Source: Corynebacterium stationis (GTDB lineage Bacteria > Actinomycetota > Actinomycetes > Mycobacteriales > Mycobacteriaceae). From it: a stretch of 64,000 nt of DNA. The notes beneath the pieces are model-generated. The model made no database searches and was not told where the DNA came from. It worked only from the letters and a program-made list of their open reading frames with translations. Location of the stretch: contig NZ_CP009251.1 of NCBI RefSeq assembly GCF_001941345.1, forward strand, positions 2,542,001 through 2,606,000, read 5' to 3'. Of this stretch, positions 1-8,138 are shown one piece after another; the stretch's first letter is position 1; every line of letters begins with the position of its first letter. Position numbers and translations under genes: made by a program.

Positions 1-153
1 ATCTTGCGCTCTGAGAAAATCCTCATGGTGCAAGGCACCGGCTTTAACTGGCCGACCACCGACCACTTCCGTATTGTCACCCTCCCCTGGGTTTCGCAGT
101 TGGAAGAGGCGATTGAACGCCTCGGCAACTTCCTGGTTAGTTATAAGCAGTAA
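1..153 (+). CDS. AlaT-like aminotransferase, C-terminal 50 residues
   Basis: The window opens in frame inside a coding region that ends with TAA at 151-153. The visible tail carries the sequence GTGFNWPTTDHFRIV and ends in a helix LEEAIERLGNFL. This is typical of the C-terminus of class I/II pyridoxal-phosphate aminotransferases of the AlaT (glutamate-pyruvate transaminase) group. The active-site lysine and cofactor-binding parts lie outside the window, so the substrate cannot be read here. The last 17 bases overlap the 3' end of the converging HNH endonuclease gene. Confidence 0.7.
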   Translation: MLRSEKILMVQGTGFNWPTTDHFRIVTLPWVSQLEEAIERLGNFLVSYKQ

Positions 154-1300
154 AATTATCGGCTATGTCCTGGGCGGTTCCCCTCCACCCTTCCCGAAAC
201 TGCGGGTTGGGATTGTGGAATATGGGACCGCCTGGTTCTTCTTGGCGGCCTGCCCAGCCATACTCATCACGTTCGATGCGCCCATTTTTCGGCGGCGCAT
301 TCGGGTTGTCATCGTTTTGCGCGTTGTGCGGACCGCACAAGCTCACGGTGTTTTCCCAACTGGTTTCGCCATCGTGATAGCCCACCGAGCGGATGTGGTG
401 CACCGCGCATAAAATCGCCGGCAGATTGCAGGATTCATGCGCGCACACGAGATTTTCTAGAACCACGCCCACACGGTGCAGTCCGGTAGAAAAGCGTTCA
501 CGCACAATCGGCGCGATGGTCTCTAGCTGTGCTTTGCCGTCTTTTATGGTGGTTAATGCCACGTAACCGGTACCGGCAAACTTGAGATTTATCGCTTCAT
601 CCAGCGGTATCTGCGCCCCGGACAAGGTATTCAAGTGCCCGCGGGCAATATCCACGTTTGGGTCGCCGGAGAAGATAATCATCGGCGTATAGGTAATATT
701 CGCCTCATTAACGTCATCGCCTGAGCCGTTAAGCAGGCGATTGATGACCCAGTTCGCCAGCAACTGGTCATACTGCAGCACTGGGTTCTTCTTCATCGCG
801 GTTTTTATATACGGGTCCGCCGCGGTCATAATCGCGCGCGCTTGGTCCGATTTGAACTTGCCCATCAGATTCAGCATGCCGTTTTCATCCGGTTGCTTGG
901 CAAAGTTCAGCCGGTTGGTCCTGCCCTTGCGCCCGCCCCGCTCAGTCTGCGCCACGATTTTGCGCAACCTCGCATCTGCTTCGTGCATGGATGCGCCTTC
1001 ACATGCTTTGAGCATCCTGCTGAGGATGGCGGGGACATGGTTAAGCCTGGCGTCCACCTTGCCTATTGCTTTCGATACTAAACCCAACATGTCCAAGCTC
1101 AAGCCCAGCTTGGCCGCGACCTTGCCGCGCGGGCGAATCCGCTTGAACACCCGTTGCAACTCGCGCACCTCGGACTCCGCGATGCCATCGCGGCGCGCAA
1201 TGCTGGTGGCCTGCTGGGTGCCGGCGCGCTTGTGAAATGCCGCCAGCACATCCCAGCCGCGGGCCTTCGCCGCGAGGTATGAACTATACGCATCTGTCAT
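137..1300 (-). CDS. HNH endonuclease, DUF222/13E12-type (copy 1)
   Basis: 387 aa. A long helical N-terminal part (DUF222-like) is followed by an HNH nuclease motif: Cys-Asn-Leu-Pro, then AVHHIRS, then SLCGPHNAQNDD, i.e. paired cysteines with the His-His catalytic core. Families of this type are common and multi-copy in Actinobacteria; their biological role is not settled, and related 13E12 repeats serve as phage integration targets in M. tuberculosis. I chose ATG 1300. An upstream TTG at 1360 would add 20 residues, but it has no ribosome binding site and sits 2 bases from a TTATCCACAG box (1363-1372, minus-strand sense). A paralogue lies at 32013-33155 with a similar box about the same distance upstream of its ATG. 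Confidence 0.8.
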   Translation of the reverse strand: MTDAYSSYLAAKARGWDVLAAFHKRAGTQQATSIARRDGIAESEVRELQRVFKRIRPRGKVAAKLGLSLDMLGLVSKAIGKVDARLNHVPAILSRMLKACEGASMHEADARLRKIVAQTERGGRKGRTNRLNFAKQPDENGMLNLMGKFKSDQARAIMTAADPYIKTAMKKNPVLQYDQLLANWVINRLLNGSGDDVNEANITYTPMIIFSGDPNVDIARGHLNTLSGAQIPLDEAINLKFAGTGYVALTTIKDGKAQLETIAPIVRERFSTGLHRVGVVLENLVCAHESCNLPAILCAVHHIRSVGYHDGETSWENTVSLCGPHNAQNDDNPNAPPKNGRIERDEYGWAGRQEEPGGPIFHNPNPQFREGWRGTAQDIADNFTAYN

Positions 1301-1407
1301 GCCGCTCAGCCTAAGACCGCGCTGAGCGCTTGCCAAGACTTCGAAGGCTTGCGTACTCAAAGCTGTGGATAACCTTTCAGGCGAAATGGATATGCGCAGG
1401 CTAGAGT

Positions 1408-2616
1408 ATGTGTATGAATAATTGGCGGAAGGGTCTACTGGCCCTGTTGGCGCTGGCGGGAATCATCACGCTAGTTGGGTTGGTGTGGTTGTGGCCTAGT
1501 GCAGCGACGAAAGCGGGTGAGGATTTCCCGTTTAATCAACCGCAAGTTCCGGGCACAGTGGTCAAGGTGGATAACCATCTGTGTGATTCTGGACTGACCG
1601 GCACGCGCGTGGAGACGGCCCCGCTGATTCCTGCAGGTGACGGCGGCGACTGCACGCGTTCCCTGGTGGAGTTTGATGACGGCACTTTCACCTCGCTGGT
1701 GCACTGGGGCATCGCCGGCGAGCCGGAGCTAGCCGAGGGTGACCGCATCACCATGTCGGAGACCGACGGCAGCCTGTACGCTTTCGCCGATTATGAACGC
1801 ACCAAAAATCTGCTTATCTGGGGTGCTGTCGCTGCGATCGTCATAATCGTGGTTGCGGCGTGGCAGGGTCTGCGTGCACTCATCGGACTGGCGTACAGCC
1901 TCGCGGTGGTGTTTGTCTTCCTCATTCCCGGGCTCATGGCCGGCACGAGCCCGCTGCTACTCGCGTTAGTCGCGTGTTCGACGATTGTGTTCGTAGCTGT
2001 GCCCTTGGTCCACGGCATCAATTGGAAAGCGGCGTCGTCGTTGGGCGGCGTGCTCATCGCCCTGGGTTTGGCTGGCTTCTTAGCGTGGGTGGCGATTGAT
2101 TCAGCCTCGTTGCAAGGGCTTTCCGATGATTCCAACCTCAAGCTTCTCCTCTACGTCCCCGGTGTGTCCATCGTGGGAATTTTGCTCAGTGGCTTCGTCA
2201 TCGGCGCATTGGGAAGTTTGAATGACGTGGCTATTGCGCAGGCTTCGACGGTCAATGAGCTGGCCTATGCGCAGCCCGATGCGGGTGTGTGGGAGCTTTT
2301 TGTCTCCGCCATGAAGGTCGGGCGTGACCACATCGCGTCGATGGTCTACACGCTGGTGCTGACGTATACGGGTGCGAGTTTGCCGCTGCTGATTCTAATC
2401 TCCGCCGCCGACAGAACTATTGCCAGCACGTTGAGCTCCGATGTCGTGGCCACGGAACTGCTGCGCTCAGGTGTGGGCGCGATTGCGCTAACGCTCGCAG
2501 TTCCGTTGACCACGGTGATTGCGGCACTTACGGTGTCAAGGTCCGACCTAGAGCTTCCACGGTCCACCCCGCGGCATTCCAGGAAGCGACGTCGAGGACG
2601 TTACGTCCATCAATAA
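1408..2616 (+). CDS. YibE/F family membrane protein
   Basis: 402 aa integral membrane protein. One N-terminal membrane segment (residues about 8-30) is followed by an extracytoplasmic domain of roughly 100 residues, then about seven hydrophobic segments to residue 375. The layout and the conserved block NDVAIAQASTVNEL identify the YibE/YibF family, whose function is not established. The start is ATG 1408 (MCMNNW) or ATG 1414. The last 89 bases overlap the 3' end of ugd on the other strand; the basic tail STPRHSRKRRRGR is read from this overlap and may be a recent extension past an ancestral stop. Confidence 0.8.
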   Translation: MCMNNWRKGLLALLALAGIITLVGLVWLWPSAATKAGEDFPFNQPQVPGTVVKVDNHLCDSGLTGTRVETAPLIPAGDGGDCTRSLVEFDDGTFTSLVHWGIAGEPELAEGDRITMSETDGSLYAFADYERTKNLLIWGAVAAIVIIVVAAWQGLRALIGLAYSLAVVFVFLIPGLMAGTSPLLLALVACSTIVFVAVPLVHGINWKAASSLGGVLIALGLAGFLAWVAIDSASLQGLSDDSNLKLLLYVPGVSIVGILLSGFVIGALGSLNDVAIAQASTVNELAYAQPDAGVWELFVSAMKVGRDHIASMVYTLVLTYTGASLPLLILISAADRTIASTLSSDVVATELLRSGVGAIALTLAVPLTTVIAALTVSRSDLELPRSTPRHSRKRRRGRYVHQ

Positions 2617-3856
2617 TGTGGGTTCGCGCGACCAGCTCAGCCACGGCTTTCGGGTCGAGGTCGCGGAATTCTTGCCATTCGGTCGCAAGGATTACTAATT
2701 CCGCATCAGAGAGTGCCTCGGAGGCACTTTCCGCGTAGCCGAGTGTTGGGAAGACCTTGCGGGCGTTCTCCATGCCTTGGGGGTCATAAACCGTGACGGC
2801 AGCACCACCCAGAGACAGCGAGCCTGCCACAGACAGCGCGGGCGAGTCGCGGACATCGTCCGAGTTGGGCTTGAAGGCACAACCCAGCACGGTCACGCGG
2901 TGTCCCAGCAAAGAGCCATTGAAAGCACGTTTGGCCAAGTCCACCATGCGGTCGCGGCGGCGCATGTTGATCGCGTCGACTTCGCGCAGAAAGGTCAGCG
3001 CTTGGTCCGCGCCGAGTTCGCCGGCACGCGCCATAAATGCGCGGATATCTTTGGGCAGACAGCCGCCACCAAAGCCGAGGCCGGCGCCTAAGAATTTGCG
3101 GCCGATGCGGTCATCGTGACCAATGGCATCGGCAAGCGCCACGACGTCACCGCCAGCGATTTCGCAGATTTCAGAGACCGCGTTGATAAAAGAAATCTTG
3201 GTGGCCAAAAAGGCATTCGCCGCGACTTTTACCAGTTCCGCGGTTTGTAAGTCAGTGACCAAGAAGGGCGTATCCTGCTCAAGAGGCTGCGCATACACCT
3301 CGCGCGCCAAAGCCTCAGCAGAACTTTCACCAGAGCGCACTCCCAACACGATACGGTCTGGGGTAATCGTGTCTTTGACCGCGTAGCCTTCGCGCAGAAA
3401 TTCAGGATTCCACGCGATTTCCACCGAGGTGCCCGAAGGCGTCAAAGAATCCGCCAACTCCTGCAACTCTGCTGCTGTGCCAACTGGAACCGTGGACTTG
3501 CCAAAAATAACGTGCTCTCCGCGCAACAACGGCACGAGCTGCTCAATCACCGCACGCACATAGGTCATATCCGCAGCATAAGAACCGTGGCGCTGCGGAG
3601 TACCCACGCCTAGAAAGTGCACGTTGGCAAACTCTGCGGCGAGCGCGTAGTCCGTCGAAAAGCTCAAGCGCCCAGCAGCCAAATTCCGCTCGAGTACTTC
3701 CGGCAACCCCGGCTCATAAAAAGGCACCGTGCCCGACGACAACGCCGCGATCTTATTTTCATCCACATCCACGCCGAGCACTTCATGGCCCAATTCGGCC
3801 ATGCATGCTGCGTGTGTTGCGCCTAAATACCCGGTACCAAAGACTGTCATTTTCAT
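2528..3856 (-). CDS. ugd: UDP-glucose 6-dehydrogenase
   Basis: 442 aa, normal length for the UDP-glucose/GDP-mannose dehydrogenase family, which oxidises UDP-glucose to UDP-glucuronate with two NAD+. The N-terminus has the Rossmann motif GTGYLG followed by the acidic end of strand 2 (VDVD). The central domain has the catalytic cysteine in GFGGGCLPKDIRAF, and the C-terminal domain has GCAFKPNSDDVRDSP. It lies 42 bp downstream of dcd on the same strand; the dcd-udgA pair is also adjacent in M. tuberculosis (Rv0321-Rv0322), as I remember it. Start at ATG 3856 (MKMTVFG) or ATG 3850. Confidence 0.93.
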   Translation of the reverse strand: MKMTVFGTGYLGATHAACMAELGHEVLGVDVDENKIAALSSGTVPFYEPGLPEVLERNLAAGRLSFSTDYALAAEFANVHFLGVGTPQRHGSYAADMTYVRAVIEQLVPLLRGEHVIFGKSTVPVGTAAELQELADSLTPSGTSVEIAWNPEFLREGYAVKDTITPDRIVLGVRSGESSAEALAREVYAQPLEQDTPFLVTDLQTAELVKVAANAFLATKISFINAVSEICEIAGGDVVALADAIGHDDRIGRKFLGAGLGFGGGCLPKDIRAFMARAGELGADQALTFLREVDAINMRRRDRMVDLAKRAFNGSLLGHRVTVLGCAFKPNSDDVRDSPALSVAGSLSLGGAAVTVYDPQGMENARKVFPTLGYAESASEALSDAELVILATEWQEFRDLDPKAVAELVARTHIIDGRNVLDVASWNAAGWTVEALGRTLTP

Positions 3857-3898
3857 AAGATGCCAGCCTAATAGCCCAAGTTGAACCCACGATTAAAT

Positions 3899-4462
3899 CT
3901 ATTGAAAATTCAAGTACGACTTCGACGGGGTGGGGCCGCGCTGACCTTGGTACTTCGAACCGAGTGCGCCAGAGCCATAAGGAACTTCAGCTGGCGAGCT
4001 CATCATGAACATCGCCATTTGGCCGACCTTCATGCCCGGCCACAAGGTGATCGGTAGGTTTGCCACGTTGGAAAGTTCCAAAGTGATATGCCCAGAAAAA
4101 CCGGGGTCGATAAAGCCCGCGGTGGAGTGGGTCAAAAGGCCCAGTCGGCCAAGGGAAGATTTACCTTCCAAACGGCCCGCCAGGTCATTAGGAAGGGTGA
4201 ACTTCTCCAAGGTGGCAGCAAGTACAAACTCACCAGGGTGCAGCACGAAAGATTCACCCTCAGGAACTTCGACCTCAGTGGTCAAATCGGGCATGTCACG
4301 CTTAGGGTCGATGTGGGTGTACTTCGAGTTATTAAAAACCCGGAAGTACTTGTCGATGCGAACATCCACGCTCGACGGTTGGATAAGCTCCGGCTCAAAA
4401 GGCTCAATGCCTAGGCGTCCAGCTTCAATGGCAGCGCGGATATCCTTGTCGGATAGAAGCAC
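3899..4462 (-). CDS. dcd: dCTP deaminase
   Basis: 187 aa, trimeric dUTPase-like fold. It deaminates dCTP toward dUMP synthesis; the mycobacterial orthologue is bifunctional (dCTP to dUMP directly), so bifunctionality is likely here but not proven. Visible motifs are [13 protein letters not shown] and [21 protein letters not shown], which holds the catalytic glutamate. The start is GTG at 4462, preceded on the minus strand by the ribosome binding site TTGGAGGG. A TATAAG -10 candidate lies further upstream, back to back with the tRNA-Gly promoter. Confidence 0.95.
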   Translation of the reverse strand: MLLSDKDIRAAIEAGRLGIEPFEPELIQPSSVDVRIDKYFRVFNNSKYTHIDPKRDMPDLTTEVEVPEGESFVLHPGEFVLAATLEKFTLPNDLAGRLEGKSSLGRLGLLTHSTAGFIDPGFSGHITLELSNVANLPITLWPGMKVGQMAMFMMSSPAEVPYGSGALGSKYQGQRGPTPSKSYLNFQ

Positions 4463-4521
4463 AATGACCCTCCAAGTTTCTGAGGTTTTATTCCTCGGTG
4501 TACACTTATATTTTGTTACGC
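4463..4521. promoter_or_regulatory. Divergent dcd / tRNA-Gly promoter region
   Basis: 59-bp gap between two divergent genes. On the plus strand TATATT (4507-4512) ends 9 bases before the tRNA 5' end. On the minus strand TATAAG overlaps the same A/T block and serves dcd. The two -10 elements therefore share bases, so the promoters probably compete. Read from sequence only. Confidence 0.5.
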
Positions 4522-4595
4522 GCCGGCGTAGTTTAGTGGTAGAACATCAGCTTCCCAAGCTGATAGTGCGAGTTCGATTCTCGTCGCCGGCTCCA
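4522..4595 (+). tRNA. tRNA-Gly (anticodon CCC)
   Basis: Full cloverleaf of 74 nt. The acceptor stem GCCGGCG pairs with CGCCGGC, the discriminator base is T and CCA is encoded (4593-4595). The D-arm contains AGTGGTAGA. The anticodon stem TCAGC/GCTGA encloses the loop TTCCCAA, giving anticodon CCC, which reads GGG glycine codons. The T-arm contains GTTCGATTC. The VanW gene ends 7 bases downstream on the other strand. Confidence 0.95.
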
Positions 4596-4602
4596 TTTTA
4601 AC

Positions 4603-6285
4603 CTAGCTGCAGGTCACAATCGGCTGGGGATCATAGACGGTGGTTACTGTCTCGCGGTTGATTTCATTCCCGCTCAAATCCCGAATAATCCGAGTATCGG
4701 ACGTAGTAAATCCAGGCGCACCTGAAGAAGGCGCACAATCGCTGCCGGATAATTGAATCCGGTGCGGCGAGGTTTGTGCCCAGCGGCCATTGTTAACAGA
4801 TTCCACATCTACAGTCTTGACACCCATCAACTTCACGGTCACGTTGCCGCCGCCAAAGCTGGTTTGAATCTGCACGGGGTACTGCGAATCATTCTTGAAC
4901 TGCAGGTCAATCGCACCTTCATACACCGTGGCTTCACGGCCCGCAGGGTAACGGGAGATGTAGTAGGAGTGCGGGGTGTGCGCAACATCGGTCATGCCAG
5001 CGAAGTAGGAAGCGTTGTACAAGGTAGTCGCAAACTGCGAAATGCCGCCGCCGACAGCAGTGCCTGCGTGGCCGTCAATAATGATGCCGGATTCCACAAA
5101 GCCCTGGGCTGCACCGCGAGGACCGGTGTAGCCATTCAAAGAGAAGGTATCGCCCGGAGAAATAACCGCACCATTGACCATTTGCGCGGTTAGCTCAATA
5201 TTACGGCCAGAAGCATCCGAGTAACCCGAAGTTGTAAACTCGCCGACGACCTCATCAAAGGAGGCGTTCTCTGCGTCTTCGGTAGTAAATTCTGCCGGCT
5301 CATCCTCATAAGCCGCATCCCATTCCCGAGGCTCTTCGCCCAAAACGCGCTTATCAAAATCGCGCAGGGTGGTCTCCCAGTCGATCACTTCACCATCGGA
5401 GTGCGGGGTAACCTGCATAGCCCCAGAGGCAAAGGAAATCTGCGCATTTTGCATTTCGGTTTCAGTATCGGCCAAGGTGGCATCGAAAAGCTCTTGTGCG
5501 CGCTCAACATCAATGTCTAGCTGGAGGTTTTCTCCCTCCTTCTTGACCCCAACGAAGCTGGAAATAGCTTGTTTATCCAAGCTTGCGGTGACATCTTCGC
5601 GGCCCTTGAGCTCCAAGTCGCCGTTGAGCGCGGCCTTCGCAGGGCCCGCGGCGAATTCATCGACCTTGTCCTGGTCAATGACCGGCTGCACGTCCTCTGG
5701 CTCTACCTCCACGCCCTTCGGGTCAAGCCAATCACTGGTGACCTTCTCCTCCAGCTGGCCGCGGTCAACGCTTTGGCCAAGCTTGGCATCAACGGTCTTG
5801 ACCTCGCCTTCTTCAATGGCAACCTGGCCATCGGTGGCATCGAAAGAAAGCTCATTGCTCAGGCGGTTGAGCACGGGTTCCAAGGCAGTTGGTTCAATGT
5901 CGGCATCGACATCAATTTCTTGGGGTCCGCCGAAAAACGCCGCCAAGCGGGCAAAGGGGTTCGTCGAAGCTTCAGGAATCGAGTCCACTGCCTCAGAAAA
6001 ATCCAGCGACATGCCGGCCTGCTCAGGGATAAATTGCGCTTCGCGCTCTCCCGCGGTCACGGTCACAGACTGGGAGGTGGCGCCGCCGAGTTCGCTTTCG
6101 AGCTTGTCGATGGCAGCCTGCGGCTCCATGCGCGAAATATCCACGCCGCCGACTGACGTCTTGCGTGGAAGCTTGCCCTTGCCACTGACAACATCCAGTG
6201 CGTAGGCAACGCCCAAGATCACCAAAAGGCCCACGAGGAGCCCGGCGATAATGGCCCACTTTTTCCCTGTACCCGCTTTATTCAC
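4603..6285 (-). CDS. VanW family protein with peptidoglycan-binding-4 region
   Basis: 560 aa membrane-anchored exported protein. The N-terminus has basic residues and one membrane segment (about 9-30). Residues about 35-330 are the repeated acidic region seen in YoaR-like proteins (putative peptidoglycan-binding domain 4). Residues about 345-480 form the VanW domain, with FTTSGYSDASGRN, NGAVISPGDTFSLN, GGGISQFATTLYNA and HTPHSYYISRYPAGREATV. VanW occurs in some vancomycin-resistance clusters, but its biochemical activity is unknown; a cell-wall role is likely. The C-terminal tail has no recognised domain. Confidence 0.88.
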   Translation of the reverse strand: MNKAGTGKKWAIIAGLLVGLLVILGVAYALDVVSGKGKLPRKTSVGGVDISRMEPQAAIDKLESELGGATSQSVTVTAGEREAQFIPEQAGMSLDFSEAVDSIPEASTNPFARLAAFFGGPQEIDVDADIEPTALEPVLNRLSNELSFDATDGQVAIEEGEVKTVDAKLGQSVDRGQLEEKVTSDWLDPKGVEVEPEDVQPVIDQDKVDEFAAGPAKAALNGDLELKGREDVTASLDKQAISSFVGVKKEGENLQLDIDVERAQELFDATLADTETEMQNAQISFASGAMQVTPHSDGEVIDWETTLRDFDKRVLGEEPREWDAAYEDEPAEFTTEDAENASFDEVVGEFTTSGYSDASGRNIELTAQMVNGAVISPGDTFSLNGYTGPRGAAQGFVESGIIIDGHAGTAVGGGISQFATTLYNASYFAGMTDVAHTPHSYYISRYPAGREATVYEGAIDLQFKNDSQYPVQIQTSFGGGNVTVKLMGVKTVDVESVNNGRWAQTSPHRIQLSGSDCAPSSGAPGFTTSDTRIIRDLSGNEINRETVTTVYDPQPIVTCS

Positions 6286-6313
6286 AGATATTAGGGTAAT
6301 GCGTTATTACAGG

Positions 6314-7384
6314 CTATCCAACCTGTGGCAGATGCGAGCGGGGGATCTGCCCTGCTTCCACGGCCTGCACGCAGGATTCTATGACCGCATCAACATTGCT
6401 TGCCGATGACCATAGTGCCTGGTCAGCACCCGCCGCCAGCGCCGCCGGGACTGCTTGTTCAATGCTCATCGTATTGGAAATCGCGGCCATACCCGTGAGA
6501 TCGTCGGTATAAGCAGTGCCGTGGAAATTGTGGTGGTTACGCAAAAGCCCGTAGGCGTGGCTGTTTAGGCTGGCAGGGGTTGTGCCATCGCCAAGCCCTG
6601 GCACCACCATGTGCCCGACCATCACTGCTGCATCTGGGGCCTGCGCGAAGGCTTCTTCAAAAGGAATCAAATCGTGCTGGAATAGTTGCGATAGCGGCGG
6701 GGTAATCGCCTCGCCTAGGTGCGTATCGCCTGAAGCGTGTCCGTGGCCGGGGTAGTGCTTAAAGACAGCTTGCACCCCGGCGCTTTGCAGACCGCGGGCA
6801 AAGGCCGCGCCATAATCACCCGCAAGGCGCGGGTCTTGGGAAAAGGAGCGGTCGCCGACAACTTCCAGCCCGCCACCATCAACGTCAATGACCGGCGCGA
6901 AATCCACCGTGATGCCATGCGCTCGCAGGCTTTTGCCGATTTCATACGCTTTGGCCTCTACCTGCTCAACACTCATTGTTGCAGCTAGCTCACGCGGGGA
7001 AGGATGCGCGCCTAAAATCTCGGAGAAGCGCTGCACGCGTCCGCCTTCAAAATCAATGGCGACATCAAAAGGCCGGCCGATTTCTTTCCGCAGCCCCTCG
7101 ATTTGATAGAGCAGGTTCGGATCGGCCCAGCTGGTAATGAAAATCCCGCCGACGCCGGCTTGGAGTTTGGCTTTAGCATCGGCGTAATTGACCACGCCCG
7201 GCATGAGCATGCGGGCTACTTGTTCGCGCACATCTACCTCTGGCTTGGACGTGCTTGTCGGCGTTGTCGAGGTGGTTGTTGTCGTGGTGGTGCTGGTCGG
7301 GGTTGGGGCGGGGGTGTCATCGACAGGCGCGGCGCAGCCGGCAAGCATGCCTGCCGCGAGAATTAATCCAACAAACCTTTTCAT
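6314..7384 (-). CDS. Family 3 glycoside hydrolase lipoprotein (NagZ/NagA2-like)
   Basis: 356 aa. MKRFVGLILAAGMLAGC is a lipoprotein signal with the lipobox cysteine at residue 17, followed by a Thr/Pro-rich linker (residues about 25-48) that spaces the enzyme from the membrane. The catalytic domain has the bacterial beta-N-acetylglucosaminidase signature KHYPGHGHASGDTHLG at about 209-224, including the Asp/His pair, and DFAPVIDV at about 161-168. A surface-anchored hexosaminidase acting on muropeptides or GlcNAc oligosaccharides is expected; C. glutamicum NagA2 is a close functional model. The start is ATG 7384 rather than 7405 because the signal peptide begins there. Confidence 0.88.
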   Translation of the reverse strand: MKRFVGLILAAGMLAGCAAPVDDTPAPTPTSTTTTTTTSTTPTSTSKPEVDVREQVARMLMPGVVNYADAKAKLQAGVGGIFITSWADPNLLYQIEGLRKEIGRPFDVAIDFEGGRVQRFSEILGAHPSPRELAATMSVEQVEAKAYEIGKSLRAHGITVDFAPVIDVDGGGLEVVGDRSFSQDPRLAGDYGAAFARGLQSAGVQAVFKHYPGHGHASGDTHLGEAITPPLSQLFQHDLIPFEEAFAQAPDAAVMVGHMVVPGLGDGTTPASLNSHAYGLLRNHHNFHGTAYTDDLTGMAAISNTMSIEQAVPAALAAGADQALWSSASNVDAVIESCVQAVEAGQIPRSHLPQVG

Positions 7385-7431
7385 CGATTTCCTAGTGTGC
7401 CGCACTCACCCCATTTTGGCTAATAGCATGG

Positions 7432-7437
7432 TTACAA
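7432..7437 (+). promoter_or_regulatory. -10 element TACAAT for universal stress gene
   Basis: TACAAT ends 8 bases before ATG 7446, so transcription would begin at or next to the start codon. No Shine-Dalgarno sequence lies between them. This fits a leaderless mRNA and supports ATG 7446 over ATG 7428. Confidence 0.5.
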
Positions 7438-7445
7438 TTGTCGAT

Positions 7446-7949
7446 ATGAATAATGCACAGACCATGCTCATTGCCTACGACGGCTCCGATAGAGCTGCGC
7501 GCGCCATGGAATATGCTGCGCGTTTCTTGCAACCTGGAACGGTGGAAATCTTAACTGCCTGGGAGCCCGTGGCGCGCCAAGCAGCACGGGTGGTGACGCG
7601 CACGGGCCTGCAACAAGCCGCCATGGATACCGAAGCTGTTGAAGACGACCCAGCATATGAAGAGGCTCTGGCGATTTGCCGCGAAGGTGTGAAAGTCGCT
7701 GAGGATTTAGGTCTTGCTGGACGTGCGCATTTAGTAGAGTCAGCAACAACCATTGCTTCTGCTATCGTAGACGCCGCTGATGAGTTAGATGTTGATATTA
7801 TTGTCACTGGTACCCGCGCTTTGAAGGGTTTTCGTGGCTGGTGGAATAATTCCACGGCGGAGCACATTGTGCGTCATGCTGGCCGCCCGGTCTTTATTGT
7901 CCCGCCGGAAAAAGATGATGAAGACGATGACCCCGAATACTTCGACTAA
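7446..7949 (+). CDS. Universal stress protein (UspA family)
   Basis: 167 aa, single Usp domain. It starts with MLIAYDGSDRAARAMEYAARFL, the first beta strand and helix of the fold. Near the C-terminus it has VTGTRALKGFRGWWNNSTAEHIVRHAGRPVFIV, matching the ATP-binding G-2x-G-9x-G(S/T) region only in part. An acidic tail (EKDDEDDDPEYFD) follows. Function is stress-related and ligand unknown. A longer reading from ATG 7428 is possible but would lie across the likely -10 element. It lies upstream of the DUF2613 and aftD genes on the same strand. Confidence 0.9.
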   Translation: MNNAQTMLIAYDGSDRAARAMEYAARFLQPGTVEILTAWEPVARQAARVVTRTGLQQAAMDTEAVEDDPAYEEALAICREGVKVAEDLGLAGRAHLVESATTIASAIVDAADELDVDIIVTGTRALKGFRGWWNNSTAEHIVRHAGRPVFIVPPEKDDEDDDPEYFD

Positions 7950-7964
7950 GGAATTGTAGAAAAT

Positions 7965-8138
7965 ATGCCTCGCACTTTCGGCCCCGCCCTCGGCTCTGTT
8001 GTCGTGGGTATTGCCTTGGGGATTATTACCATCATTGGGGTGGCACAGTTCTCCGGGCAGGATTCGGTGCCATCGTCGCATGCAGTACCTGCCGAAGAAG
8101 CCGTGATGGGCAGCCCTGAATACGGATCCCGCGGATAG
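7965..8138 (+). CDS. DUF2613 small membrane protein
   Basis: 57 aa: MPRTFGPALGSVVVGIALG begins a single hydrophobic segment (residues about 8-30), followed by a short polar tail. This matches the DUF2613 family. In M. tuberculosis its member (Rv0236A) also sits directly before aftD, so the gene order supports the call. Its stop TAG (8136-8138) is immediately followed by the aftD TTG start, indicating translational coupling. A role as accessory subunit of AftD is an inference. Confidence 0.8.
   Translation: MPRTFGPALGSVVVGIALGIITIIGVAQFSGQDSVPSSHAVPAEEAVMGSPEYGSRG

Noticed and set aside
5369..6205. Long plus-strand frame (278 codons) opposite the VanW gene
   Set aside because: Ser-rich antisense shadow of the VanW coding sequence; no start signal or known domain.
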